64,000 bases of DNA from Armillaria gallica (GCA_037576215.1 JBANDB010000021.1:930001-994000); one strand, 5' to 3'; counted from the first letter of the stretch, positions 25,520 to 37,187 are shown. Notes: generated by a model not told the origin, from the sequence alone. Numbers and translations are program-made.

Positions 25520-26700
25520 TTCTCCGCTACCGCTCTTCAGCATCCGTCATATCACTCATCCCATCAATCAGCCAGCACAGGGTCAACCGCGCGGTCATCA
25601 ATCTGAGGCAGTGATACGATTGATGATCTCCAGCAACCAAGACATCATGATTTCCGGCCTCTATTAAGACGTCGTGATTCTGTTTCTGGGGCAACTTGTG
25701 ACTGTAAATGAAACAGAAGCATAGGGGTCCAGTAAGAACAGAGGAAGTGAACGTCCAACAAGTGCATGACCAAGAAGTCGCCATCAATGTCTCGTCGCGA
25801 GGCCATCACCCCGTCACCAGATATATGCATATTGTGCATTCACATTCTCCACCTATCGAGCGAAACATCGCATGTACCTTCTTCGATGCCTGGATACGCG
25901 TGAACACGAAGGGTGGTTCGAAGACGACTTGAAGCTGCCGCAGAGGAAAACAGCACCCAGATATCCCTGGGATCGTTCGCAGTGGTAAGGAATGGAAGGA
26001 GAGAACCACGCGGTCGCCTACTCAGAGGTTGCTTAGGAGATGAGGAGAGGAATGGTGGACAAGGTTTGCGGTCGCATGCATGTGGTGTTTTCCCAGCAGT
26101 GCCTCCCCTTTATCAAAAAAATCTCGAAGTTATTGACATGACGCGTGAGGAGACATTTATCACGACAGGCTTCGGTTCCGCTTCTGGGGCTGCTTGTGAT
26201 TGTAAAGGAAACGGAAGCACAAGAAAGAGGACAGAGAACGGAGCGGAAGTGAACGGCGGGAAAGTCCAACAAGTGTATGACCAAGAAGTCACCAGCAATT
26301 CCTCGTCGCGAGGCCACCACTCTATGACAAGATATGTGCGTTCATTTATCAAGCGAAACCGCGCATATGCCTGGATACGCCTGGAGCCGTGGCAGAGAAA
26401 TACAGCACCCAGACCAATTCGCAGTCCATGTCTGAATACTGCGCGTTCATTTATGGATAAACCTTGCCTGCACCTTCGTTCGACGCGTAAGACGACTGGA
26501 AAGCACCCAGACATAATTCGCAGTGGGTACGTAACGGAAAGAAGGAACCACACTAGGAGATGGTAAATGATTGGAAGGGCAATGGTGAACAGAGTTTGCG
26601 GTCGTATGCATACGGCGAATTCCCGACGGGCCTCCTTAAAACATTCTTGAGGTTATTGAGATGACGTTTATCGACAGAGCCGCTGAGGATGAGAAGGAGA
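25520..26700 (+). repeat. Imperfect tandem duplication, unit about 0.5 kb
   Basis: The block beginning tctgggg at 25,685 recurs at 26,183. The tgaccaagaagtc block recurs at 25,767 and 26,278. The block tttgcggtcg.atgcat recurs near 26,066 and 26,598. Offsets are about 498-532 bases, so two or more diverged units lie head to tail. A 217-codon stop-free frame (25,913-26,566) runs across the junction. It has no recognised domain and is best explained by the repeat. Confidence 0.7.
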
Positions 26701-26975
26701 TATAATAGGCAAGCGCGCTTCGGTTTCGGAATCTGAGAGGAATATCCAGAGAAGCCGCAACGAGCCATGTTCATCGAGTACGGGAGACACAGCAGAGCAC
26801 GGACGCTCTGCGGAAAATAATGGTATCGCCACAATAAATCACTGGTTCGTTCTAGCCGCTCCCTCACTGATAAAGATTTGTGATGCGTCCGCTCGAGAAC
26901 ATTTGGTCCCACACGGGCCTGTTCACACCCACATGAAGCAGCAGGGAAAAAAAATCAATTGTCATTCCAACAAAT

Positions 26976-27898
26976 CTACTCCCCACTCAACGTCTGCCCA
27001 CCATCAACCAAGACGCTGCTCCCTATCATGAACCCATTCCTCGGCGAACTCATCATAACAATGAGGTCCCCAATCTCGCCTGCCTCGCCGAAACGGCCGA
27101 GCGGGCAGCCGTCGACGATGCGCTTCGCAGCCTCGGGTGTGGCAGCGGGGTGGGAGGCGAGGCCTTCAGTGTAGATGTATCCTGGGAGGATGGCGTTGAT
27201 GCGGATTCCGTTCGACGCGTGGTCTTGGGCTGGACGAAAGAGTTAGCATGGGAGCAAAGGGAGAGGGAACAAGACGTACCAGCAGCCTTGGTGAGACCGT
27301 TTGTGGCGTACTTGGTGTGGGTATATGCGCCTCCGTCGGGTAGGGCGATGACTGCGGCTGCAGCGCTGAGCACGACGATACTCCCACGTTCAGCAGGACG
27401 CTTGGGAGACGCGATAGGCGTCACGAGCCGTTCTTGCTTCTCCATAACACTGATCTGCTCGCGCACGAGCCAGAAGATTCCGTTGATATTCGTCTGCTGG
27501 ATAGCGAGCCAATCCTCAGTGGGTATCGACGAGAACTTTGTCTTCGTTCCCATCGTCTGTACAAAGAAGTAAGTCTCGGGTTCTCTAACCCTCAGAAACT
27601 GACTCACCCCGCCGACGTTCGCACAATAATCGACTCTCCCGAAATGATCTACGGCGGTCTTCATGAGGTTCTTGACGGACTCTTCGATGCTGATATCAGT
27701 GGGTACGACGAGGACGTCAAAATCGGGATTCTCAGCGATGGCTCTGCATTCGAGGGCGGTTGCGTGAAGGGGGGCGGGTGTGCGGCCCGCGAGGACGAGC
27801 CCGCGTACGCCGGATTCGGCAAAGGAGAGGGCTGTGGCTTTGCCGATGCCTTGGCCGGCGCCGGTGACGAGAGCTACGCCGGATGTATAGAGTTTCAT
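26976..27898 (-). CDS. Short-chain dehydrogenase/reductase (SDR), three exons
   Basis: A complete NAD(P)-dependent oxidoreductase of the classical SDR family, presumably cytosolic. Exons on the minus strand are 27,898-27,608, 27,556-27,280 and 27,229-26,976, with introns of 51 bases (GTGAGT...ACAG) and 50 bases (GTACGT...CCAG). The spliced length is 822 bases and gives 273 residues, typical for the family. Residues 12-19 are the cofactor motif TGAGQGIG, residues 91-97 hold the YCANVGG segment, and Y175 and K179 form the YxxxK active-site pair. Near residue 200 lies IRINAILPG, and the protein ends with VLVDGGQTLSGE. An Arg shortly after strand two (LAGRT) hints at NADP(H), which is inference. 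The serine normally 13 residues before the active-site Tyr is Ala162; Ser161 sits one position earlier. The substrate cannot be told. The start is the only ATG before the Rossmann motif. A decayed relative lies at 60,880-61,440. Confidence 0.94.
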
Positions 27899-29920
27899 GA
27901 GGAGGCTGGTGAGACTATGTATACGGGGAGGGTTTTATGGGTTATGCATTGGCGAGGAGGACGAGGTAAACAGCGGGGAGAGTGGACGCAGATCGTATAG
28001 AATCATGTGTGATTGCCTTGCTCAACTCGGAGTCGTATACCTTGGCTTCCATTAGCGGCGAGTCTTGGTATTTTCCAGACGTACTCACCATCCATCTACG
28101 CTGCGACTCCTAGTGTGGCGCAGGGATTCAATTATCGACGAAACATAGTGACCAGGGTTCTTCATTTTGAACCTGCTATCGCGGGTTAATTTACTTTCAT
28201 TTTGGTAGTAACCACCCCGTTTGCAATTCGTCGTCGTCCCTTCCCTCGTGTTTTCTGAGTAAGCGTTTCATCGACCCAATTGGAGCAAGGAAGTAGGATT
28301 CGGATTTAGATTTAGAGTTCAACCAGAGAGAAAAGAGCGGTGGCAGTATCAATCCATCAAGACGTAGTAGTTGAATGAAAAGTTGGTCTTGTTTGGCATA
28401 GGCGCTTAAGATTCGGAGTTACCCGGTGCTCCTTCCTTCTTGCTTCCTTGGCGTCATCGATTGCGTCTCGGTGCTTTTTCTGCTACTTCTGTGCAACCAG
28501 TAATTCTTTCGCTATGTCTGCTAAACTCTTCTGGTTCCACTTTCTGACGCGTCTCTGACTCCTAACATGCGGTCCCGCCCCTCCCTTTCACGTTTCACGT
28601 TGTCGTCGATCATACAATCGCAAGATCAGATATACTCCTCTTAACACTGTTGCTCGTTCTTATCACTCTCCGTAAACCTGCGCAGCTTCGATCGTGATCG
28701 AGGAATGGCACCATCCCTCCCGCTGCTGAAACGCGTTTGCGATGGATCGTGGAAAGATAAGATTGAGGGTTCACACTCGCTCAGGTTCGCACTCGGATCG
28801 TCCCTCAAACGCGTTTTCGATCACGCTATGAATTTGCGCCCTCCTTCTCCAAGCCATCGCTCTTACGGCAAGTCCTTTCGTCGCGGTGTCTTTCTTTTCC
28901 CTTTCATTAAACCCCTCGAGTCGGCAATGAAAATCGTCCACGTTTACGATCACACCTGTTAGGATTTAAGCTCGACAATCGCACAGTCATTACTCTTTTC
29001 ATGTCGGGGACATACTTCGCCGATCCCTCTAGGGTTGACATGCTCACTCCTCCCCGACGATTAACATAATTAAATCCCCCTGCCCCTCCTTCAATCCGCT
29101 CAATCCTAGAGCGTCGCACTCCGAGATGATCGAAAACATACGGGAGGGGCCTAGAGCGGGGGGGTGGTGTCAAACGTTGCGAGGGGAGGATTTGCAAAGT
29201 TGTGTGGCGGGGAGGGGGCCCAGCTTTTCCCATGACGACTCCGGAGAACGCGATACGCCGTAGGATTTTATTGCATTTAATAGTCGCTTCAATTGACGCC
29301 CGTTATTAACTAAATACCAACTCCCTGTCCGAGCATCGTCGTCATGCAATCATCGGTGGCGTTCGAGCCAGGGTAGACTCAACTGCCGGATGACGGAATG
29401 TCAGAAAAAAGGAAAGGAATTCCTTCGAGTCAGAGATTTGTGGTCCTTCCATATCTCCCTCCCTTCGTATGCACCCGCAACAAGGAGAAGGGGAAGCCGG
29501 GAGAAATCCATTTCCGGAAAAAGTTGGTCCGTTCCGCCCTTAAACTTCTTCGTCGTCGCGGTGTCACACATCATATCAACGTCAATGCCGTGACATGTGT
29601 AAGTATTCCTTTTTCCCACCCTCATGGCAACCAACTTCATCGGAACACTCGGGCGGGGGGGAAGGCCTTCCTTTCATAAATTTAACCTTACGGGACGATA
29701 CTCGCCCACAAAGCGTATACTTCCCACATCGAGGTACAACAACAACACAAGCCCCACTCACCAATAATAAATTGTTACCGATACCGATCGCCAACTCAAT
29801 CCAAGATTGGGTTATGACGTGAAGGGCCCAAGGGACAGGGTGGCGATAAAATTCGGCTCTAGGTCCCGCGGGTGCTGTTACCATTAATGTAATTTCGTCG
29901 TTGATCTGAACGCTTACCCT
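27899..29920. other. Intergenic region between SDR and homeobox genes
   Basis: This is the shared upstream region of the two divergent genes. Next to the SDR start (minus strand) there is an A/T-rich cataaaacc about 40 bases upstream of the ATG, which may be a promoter element. Short open frames (28,705-28,962; 28,907-29,233; 29,582-29,884) have no recognisable domain. Two similar blocks containing aaacgcgttt lie at about 28,730 and 28,810. Confidence 0.5.
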
Positions 29921-29929
29921 GGCTCTGTC

Positions 29930-30100
29930 CTCTTTTTTTTTTTTTTTCCTTCCTCTGTTTCCATTCTTCTTCCCCCCGACGACTAGGATGTGTTGAAGGA
30001 GGAAAGAGGTTTCCTTTTCTTTTTTACGACGCGCGGTTCTCTGTCTCTCTCTTTTCTCTCTCTCTTCTTTCTTGTTTTTTTATTACCGTTTTGGTTGGGA
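29930..30100 (+). promoter_or_regulatory. T/CT-rich leader of the homeobox gene
   Basis: A run of about 16 T at 29,931-29,948 is followed by long pyrimidine tracts and ctctct stretches up to about 30,080, immediately before the chosen ATG at 30,119. CT-rich blocks at transcription starts are a known feature of strongly used filamentous-fungal promoters. Its role here is inferred from position. Confidence 0.55.
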
Positions 30101-30118
30101 GGCTCGCAAAAATCCTGG

Positions 30119-31486
30119 ATGTCGAGGGAGGAGCGATCGCCTCCGCCGACAGACACTACTACTACTCGACAAACTACTTCGTCACGAACACACGACACTT
30201 CTTCTTCACGTCGACGCGCGCCTTCTCCCCCGCAGCAGCAGCAGCAGCCAGAGGCGAGCACGAGCACCGGTATTACGCGCACACGTCGCCGAGAACCAAC
30301 AGAACCCGAGCAGCCAGACCCAGAACGGATGTCGAAGCGTCTCCGCCGGAGCTCGGTGGGAAGCTCATCAGAGGGCGACACGGAGAAAAACCCGACGCCC
30401 CCGCCCCCAACGCAGAAGAAGAAACGCACGCGCACACTTACGACCCCCACCAGTCTGCTGTTTTGCATGCTCTCTTGGCTCAGGTGAGTGTTACGGGATC
30501 TGGGAGTACTGGTGCTGACACTTGGGGATAGTCACGATTCCCTACGACAGCGATGAGGGAGGAAGTGGGAAGGTCTATTGGGCTGAGTGCGAGGAAGGTT
30601 CAAGTGAGTGGCAATACCCTTTCTTCTCATCAACTTCGACTAACCTCGTCTCAGATATGGTTTCAAGTAAGCATAACCCACTCTTCGCTAAACCTATGTC
30701 TAACCTCGTCCATAGAACCAACGCCAAAAAGCGCGGCGACCACGGAGTCAGAGCGACATTCCATTGACGCGTCCACCCCAATACGGCCCGTTCCCGACCT
30801 CTTCGCACCCTCACCCGCCGTCCTTCCCCTCGCACTATGGCTATCCTCCCGGGTCCGCCCCACCTCCGCCTCCGTCGTACTTTGAACCCTCCTCCTCATC
30901 GCTCCTCGGACCCGGCATGCCCGGCAGGTCCTTCCCGCCTCCGCAGCAGAGTCCATTCCGGTACTCGCGCCTGCAAGAACCGTATCCTCCCCCGTCTCCC
31001 CCTCCTCCGTCCCTCTCCCGCCGGATCGACTACTCACGCACCCTCCCGCCCTTATCCTTCCCAGGCGAGAGCCCGCGCCCGTCCTCATCCTTCCGCGGCA
31101 GCAGCCCGTACCCCACCAGGAGCCCCGGTCCGTACAGCCCCGCACACTTTCGTGGTGGTAGTAGTCCGGCGCCACTCCCTCAGCGCAGCACGTATCACCG
31201 CAGTCCATCCCCGGAGCGTATCCTCCCCCCGCCCGTGCAGTGGGGGCCAGCCGAGGGTGCACCACCTAGGTTCGGCGGGACGTGGGCTCGTCCGAGTTCA
31301 GGGAGCGGGACAGTACTGTCGCCTGTACACGCAAGGCGATACTCTTATTCGCTGGATGATCAGCCTCCCGCTCCCCCGCCTGCTCCTTCGTCTCCGGCTC
31401 CGAGGCGCTCGGGAAGATACGATCCCGTCCGTGGTACCATCGTCCCCGCCGAGCCAACTCCACCTCCAGAAGAAGACCAGTCATGA
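30119..31486 (+). CDS. Homeobox transcription factor, four exons, with a frame break in exon 1
   Basis: A nuclear DNA-binding regulator. Exons are 30,119-30,483, 30,532-30,603, 30,655-30,666 and 30,716-31,486; introns are 48, 51 and 49 bases, all GT-AG. The homeodomain starts in exon 1 with RTRTLTTP (Arg5 present), continues as HQSAVLHALLAQ, then exon 2 SRFPTTAMREEVGRSIGLS plus ARKVQ, exon 3 IWFQ, and exon 4 NQRQKARR. Trp48, Phe49, Asn51 and Arg53 are all present. There is no three-residue loop extension, so it is non-TALE. RTRTLTTP and HQSAV lie in different frames: the run at 30,444-30,448 has five C where six would keep the frame. The exon 1 length (365) shows the same one-base deficit. 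Upstream is a Ser/Pro-rich tail with five CAG codons; exon 4 encodes a long Pro/Ser-rich tail. The full product would be about 406 residues. Either the gene is a recent pseudogene or the base was lost in sequencing. An earlier in-frame start at 29,990 is less likely because it runs through the pyrimidine leader. Confidence 0.9.
30233..30247 (+). repeat. CAG x5 microsatellite encoding polyglutamine
   Basis: Five CAG triplets in frame with the homeobox exon 1 encode QQQQQ between the Ser/Arg-rich and acidic parts of the N-terminal tail. Confidence 0.85.
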
Positions 31487-32650
31487 TTGAAAATGAAATA
31501 CGTATCCCGCAAACACCATTCTTGCCACTTTTCACGAACTATACGTCACGTCCTCGCTAAAACGTCTTTGCTATCTACTACTACTATCATTCCCTTTTTC
31601 CCTCCCGTTTTCTGTACCACGTACTCACTCATTTGCAGATAATAATCAATATCATTATAATACCCCTTCACTTACAGTAATTTATGTCGTATTCGGACTA
31701 CACATAACCTATTGATACATCATGTAGTCCCTTGGCCACTACAATACCACTATATTATGTCGCCCGTCCATGTCAACTCAGCTTCTCTGTCTCGCTTGCG
31801 ACGTTCTAGCCCGCTTTCCAACCGACCGCGACCCCCGTCTCGCCGCCACAGGGTCGTCTCCACACCGTCAATCCATATATCCCCCCCAACATCATCGGTC
31901 TTCCCCGTGTCTGGAGGGCAGAGACGGGTTGTCCGTTCCGAACCAGGGCAACCAGGCACCTTCCCACCATCCGACAATCGGGAGAGCCAGAGTCGGGCGG
32001 CAGGCCCAACAGGCATATATATGTATTGCGTCCGCGAATTTACAAGAACCGCGTTAGAGTGAGAGAAAGTTCGCGTTCATGAGGATGGGGGGAAAATCAA
32101 TATATTCATTCTTCTCTTACATTGATATCAAAATAAATGCTGGGCCTTTTCGGGGACGCGTCATTTTATGAGTTGCTCCGTCTGATATTCGACGTCATTA
32201 CAACGCGGTAGGCGAGAAGACTGGTCATCATTCGCTTACTCGTCCTGAAGAAGTCACACAATAAGATCAAGAAATAAGCCCAGATTGCCACCTAGCATTG
32301 AGAATCGTTAATCCGAGGTGCAGGTCGTCATTTTGCACATCCGGATTGGAGGCGAATCCTTTCGAGTTCGAATGCAGAGAAAATAAAACTCATCCAAGGT
32401 AAAACGCTTCTGATGACCAGAGAAATACAGCCTCGTAGCACAATCAATCCTTGCCTGTGCACGCGAATATCATGATTGAAAAAGAACTTTAGCAAGAAAA
32501 ACTGGTCATCTTCCAGTCGTCCTCGTCCTGGAGAACGAATCGTAAAGACAAGCTAGACCTGGGGCGTGAGGCGGTGCTCCCGCGAATCTGGGCCAGCATC
32601 AGGGTTTGAAATTCATATCGCTCGCGCCGAGGTAGAAGTTACGACCATGC
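31487..32650. other. Downstream region of the homeobox gene, no further gene seen
   Basis: It starts with A/T-rich sequence (ataatcaatatcattataat near 31,640) suited to transcript ending. Overlapping short open frames at 31,712-32,062 on both strands have no recognised domain. The right arm of the inverted repeat begins near the end of this stretch. Confidence 0.5.
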
Positions 32651-33137
32651 CCCAGGGTAGTATACAGTTCAAAGTTGTCAGAGGTGGTGTCAGACTAGAG
32701 AGGGCACTGGTGAATAGTGACGCGGCGCAGGCTCAGGCCAACGTTCCCCGCTCCGAGTCAGAGGGTGGTGCTTAGGTTTGGTAACCAGAATCTGCGACTG
32801 GTGACGGAAGGCAAGAGGAAGAAAAATGATCCGCGCCATCGGGACTTCTTGACAAACAATAAACGCCGGCATAGTTGCCGGTAGCCAAACACGCTCGTTC
32901 ACCATTCACCGATGTCCCTTGGCTTGTTACTTTGCTCCATAGCTAACTTTTTTTGATTTCATCTGCCATGCGCAGATGTCCACGCCGCGTACCATGCTGT
33001 TTCCTCAGGCTCTCAGCCAACTCTCAGCAGGCTAGGCCCTCCTCGAGCCTGTCCAATTTATAGGCTGGTCGCCATATATACGCTCCCAGAAATAGAAAGT
33101 TTGCCTGTCTCACGCCGGCACATGTCCCCCTGGCTTC

Positions 33138-33740
33138 GTGTTCAAAAAGTCCAGTTCTGATTCGGAAGAAAGCTTTCTGAAGTCTTTTCTTGTTGGTGCT
33201 ATATACTTCGCATGGGCTATCTGGTTCTTCATTCAGCAGGCATGTTCTCCTGTCAATAAAGACATCCCCACGCGCTGCGCAATGAGGATTGTGCCCCCTT
33301 GCGCCTGGATTATGGTCTTTTATGGCGACGTTGTGTTTTCAGCCTCCCTTCGGTGCCTATTCTCGATCTATTCTGGATCCATCAAATCAAGGTCGTCTGT
33401 TTTTCGTACTTTTTAGCCCTCAGAATTGCGTCCTTTACAACTTAAATTTTTCAGATCGGAGATACGCTACTCCATTCGGCATGGTATCTTTTCGTACTTC
33501 GAATTGCTACTGTGTTCTTGAGTCATTATCTAAAGACATCGGCACATTCAGGGCGGATTGTATGTTATGCTGCGTTGATGGGTATTTTGATTCATCAATC
33601 AAGAAAAAAGGCGTGGGCGTGGAAGCCATCATCGGATCGGAGACGTTTATCATACACCGACTTGGCCATGTCCTCGAGCTATCAATTGGCTGTCGTGTAT
33701 TTTGTTCAACATGAATTGGCACCGGCGAATCCGGGAGAGC
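33138..33740 (+). pseudogene. Membrane-protein-like coding remnant (right arm)
   Basis: Plus-strand frames read a hydrophobic series, with FLVGAIYFAWAIWFFIQQA near 33,190-33,245 and a second stretch around WIMVFYGDVVFSASL near 33,310. After a frame change comes a block with QSRKKAW and SSDRRRLSYTDLA near 33,590-33,670, ending near a GTAAGT donor at 33,743. The left arm (about 21,250-21,480, minus) keeps QSRK and SSDRRRLSYND in the same relation. The pattern suggests an old multi-exon membrane protein gene, now broken by frameshifts and stops. The family is not recognised. Confidence 0.35.
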
Positions 33741-36700
33741 TGGTAAGTAACCGTTCCTTAATCACTTTTCTGATTTCTGCTCCCCCTCTCGTCAAAGTGG
33801 CGTTTTCCTCAACGGCCGCAAGATTTCACACGCCTTCACCTCAATTTATCAACAAAAACTGCATTTTCTCTCGTTTATTTTTAGTAAGTATTTCCTCTCT
33901 CTAAATGATTCCGGGACAGGCGAGGGATGACAGTTCATTTAGATATTTAGGCGCAACTGGCGAAAAGTGCTGACGGTACCGCAACCTAGATACCCGACTG
34001 TCGCAAAAGAGGGATACTCGGAGAATATTTGAGGTAAGTATTCCCCCCATCACGGAGTAACGAGCGTGCTATCAGCGTTCATTTTAATCTAGGGCCAGAC
34101 AGGGTCTACTCGGCTATTAGAGTACTCTCGTATGAGGGACGGGCCATATCGTCGGGGACGAAACATTTTCCAAAGGTTCGATCTGTCGGCGAGTAAGGCG
34201 CATGTGGGTGTCCTCGAGAGTATTAATTTACTTTTCGTGTTGTGTCGAAATGGCGGCACGCAAATCGCGTCTCTCGCCCTTTAATTGTCGTCGGTGTTCC
34301 GTGCTCAATCCGAGCTGGCGAAATCTATTAGCTTGACCCCGGCTTCGTTCCTCCACGTTGTCAGCCGGTACGCGCGTCAATTTTACAGCCTCGTATCGTG
34401 ATGTGATTACCCCCTGCATGCTCTGAAACGTTCTGATCCATATCCTAAGGGGCCAGAGTTTGAGTTCTCTTTTATGTTCTGATCGAGAGGTACCTTTGAC
34501 AGCATCGCTGAGGTCCATATCACGGCACAGTTAACGACATCCTCATTAAAATCTGCGCTAGGAAAGCATCTACGTGGAATACTTGATTTATTCTCGTCGA
34601 GATGCAATTCTCAAAATTAAAGTGTGAAAGGCGGTACGAACGCACTCCCATCAACAGGTTCTCAGGGTTCATCGGACACCCACTTGGCTGACGCGAAGAG
34701 TCTTTGATTTTTTACCGCTCGTCATGCAATCCACCGAACGACTACTCGATCGCGTTTCAGGGTGATCGAGCGCTTTTCCCGATCCGCCGCGCCATGTCAT
34801 TGTTTTATTGAAAACACCCGCCTTCAGGGTCGACGTCCGTTACTTAGGAGGGTTGTCGGTTGCCTGATCATCAACGTTGCGCTTGGAGGCTGGCTCTAGA
34901 GAATTCTCCTAGCGGGGATTGGCGCATGTACGGTTTCAAGGATACGATTCAGGAATGTAAGCTTGGATATACCTCTATGAAAATTGATATACATCCATGA
35001 TATACTCCCGCGTTTCCTCCGTCGCGAAACTGATGGTCCATGTGCTTTCAAAGGAAGAATTTCACTCCCGTCTTTGATAACCAATACGACGGATCAAGTC
35101 TCCCTCATTGAGCGGCTTGATGACTTGTCAACGTGAGTGCATCATATCCCTATGCCATTTGACAACATCCTCTTGACGAATCCATTGTCCACGGAAATTT
35201 CAATGACGGCTTCCTTTCCAACGCTTTGCGACACATGTAAAAAAATTGGGTTGCATAGAATGTATTCGTCCTGGAGACGCAGCATGCGATGGTAATCATC
35301 TCGCAGCCGTGATATTTATTGAAAACATCCGGACTGATCGATCGTCGTTCCGAGCGACGATATCATTTATCGAGAAGATTTCTCCGCACATAGTTCTTGT
35401 GCTACTAGGCCTGTTATCGCTTTTTGTATATTTTAAATCAACAGTTTAATGGACACAGAAGTCAATGGAAGCGGTACTCCTCGGAATATATTCGATGACG
35501 AGACTATCTCTAGTAGTCAAGGCAATCTGTCCAATGAAAACGGAGATGCTTCTCGTTAAAGAAGCACATGGCAGACGATGTAACAGCAATATTGCGGGAA
35601 TCATGGCGACCAGGAAATGATCGATGTTGCTAGAGATCATAATGCCCGACAACTATGGATGATTGCGTCGTGTCCTAGTGATCGTCTCACGTCGCGTCTA
35701 AGGTTAGCACGCATCAACCCTGAGGAATGAATTGATGGAGTCGAGAGTGCATAGTGAGCCGTCCCCGCCCTCATTTCTGGCTAATAACGACGAAGGAATG
35801 TATGTCTAAGTTAACACCATTATTAGCATCGGCTCTACCACAACGCTTATTTCTAGCCTCCCGCCTGTGATACGTCAAGTTCTCTGTGCGGAGGTAGACA
35901 GAAAAAAAACTCCCTGACATTGATCTCTTGATTCGCTGATAGATGAAGCGCTTTGTCTGTCTCAATATTGAGCACCCGATTTACTAGCGTAGGGACAGAT
36001 ATACTTGAACGACGAGGTACACCCAGACCATACAGCCGCCCACACGCAGAGAGGAACATTGAGTAAAAGTAGCAGTAGTTCCGGGATTTCTTCGCATATA
36101 TCCGCATGGAGCGTATCGAGACAGAGAATTAGGGTAGAACAAGGAGCAGGTTGTGGTCGATGCATCACTACCCAGGGAAATACGGAAAAGAATGCATCCT
36201 TTTTAAAGTCCTTCAGCGGCCGCGAAGAACACTAAAAAATCAGCTATCCTGCCCTCCTCGCATGTCGTCTTCCTCCACCGAAAGAGGAGCCTTCACATTC
36301 GGATCCAACTGCAGCATTCCCGCATACGATATCAGTGTCAGGTACGGCGCTGATACTCAGATCAAATATGTGGCAGATGAGGGAGCAATGCTGGAACTTC
36401 AGATGGACCCAGGACGAGCTCTCTCATCACAGCTTGTGAGCTAGAAGATGACTATGGTGAGCTCAAGCCAAAGATCCTTGATGTCCGGAAGCGCTCTACC
36501 GAATCCTCGGCCAATCTAAGTACGCCCGTCTGCGTAAGTTACTCATGATTAGTCAAATAAACCTCGCGAAATCTTCTCTAAAGACCATCAGAAGTCTTGC
36601 ACCCTACTTCGCAGTTATCCCTCTTCTGTTGGTAAACGTCGTCGGATACCAGACTCTTTAGCATTTATAGTACAGCGGATTGATGGATGCCAGGTAGAGC

Positions 36701-36848
36701 CGTTTCTTCCAAGTTTAGAGTGCGGCAATAGGACATAATTACAAATCACGGATTTTTTTCCTGCAGTCTATACTGGGACTATTGTAGACAAGGAACGCGG
36801 CGCCGTCACTACAGAGAGTAGATGCCAAGATAAGGGCCCTTTGATCAG

Positions 36849-37187
36849 TTACATACAAGGTGCATTGGACTGAAAATGAATTTTGTTAATAACCATACCG
36901 ATCAGGGGAAGATCCCACCTGGCGAAGATGCTCTCGAGCAGTTCGGGCAGCAAGCGCGACATGGGAATGCAGTATGAGTACGAGGATCCCTCAAGCTGTG
37001 AGTTGTTATCAAGGTAGCACCGGAACGATCTTCCGTGCCTGCGCAGATATTGCGCTACCGAAAATCGGCGCTCCTCCCCACCCTTTTCTGGTGAACAGCG
37101 AGAACGACGGAAAGCCTCTATAATGTAGAGCAGAAGAATAATCAATAATGGTAGTCCAGGACTGCAAAATATTACGATAAAACTCAC
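36849..37187 (-). pseudogene. Degenerate F-box-like remnant (right arm)
   Basis: This is the counterpart of 17,290-17,480 on the left arm. The frame is open for 113 codons from a GTG that is more likely an intron donor (GTGAGT at 37,187). After a hydrophobic stretch that may be intronic it reads ERRFSVAQY, RRHGRSFR, DNNS and then LLPELLESIFARW, an F-box-like core. The neighbouring DNA is decayed and no leucine-rich region is readable, so it is called a remnant. Confidence 0.3.

Noticed and set aside
25913..26566. 217-codon plus-strand open frame as a gene
   Set aside because: It spans the junction of a tandem duplication, has no domain, and the opposite strand is also widely open; best explained by the repeat.
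27150..27572. Plus-strand frames of 140 and 188 codons across the SDR gene
   Set aside because: They are antisense shadows of the SDR exons and contain no domain.
29582..29884. 100-codon minus-strand frame upstream of the homeobox gene
   Set aside because: Overlapping frames on both strands, no domain, no introns and a location in the promoter region.
30119..31486. Homeobox gene as part of a mating-type (HD1/HD2) locus
   Set aside because: Only one homeodomain gene is present, with no divergently transcribed partner; it is a canonical non-TALE homeodomain with a long Pro/Ser tail, and no neighbouring mating-locus gene is seen.
31712..32062. 116-codon Ser/Pro/Arg-rich frame downstream of the homeobox gene
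   Set aside because: Four overlapping frames are open here because of base composition; no conserved motif.
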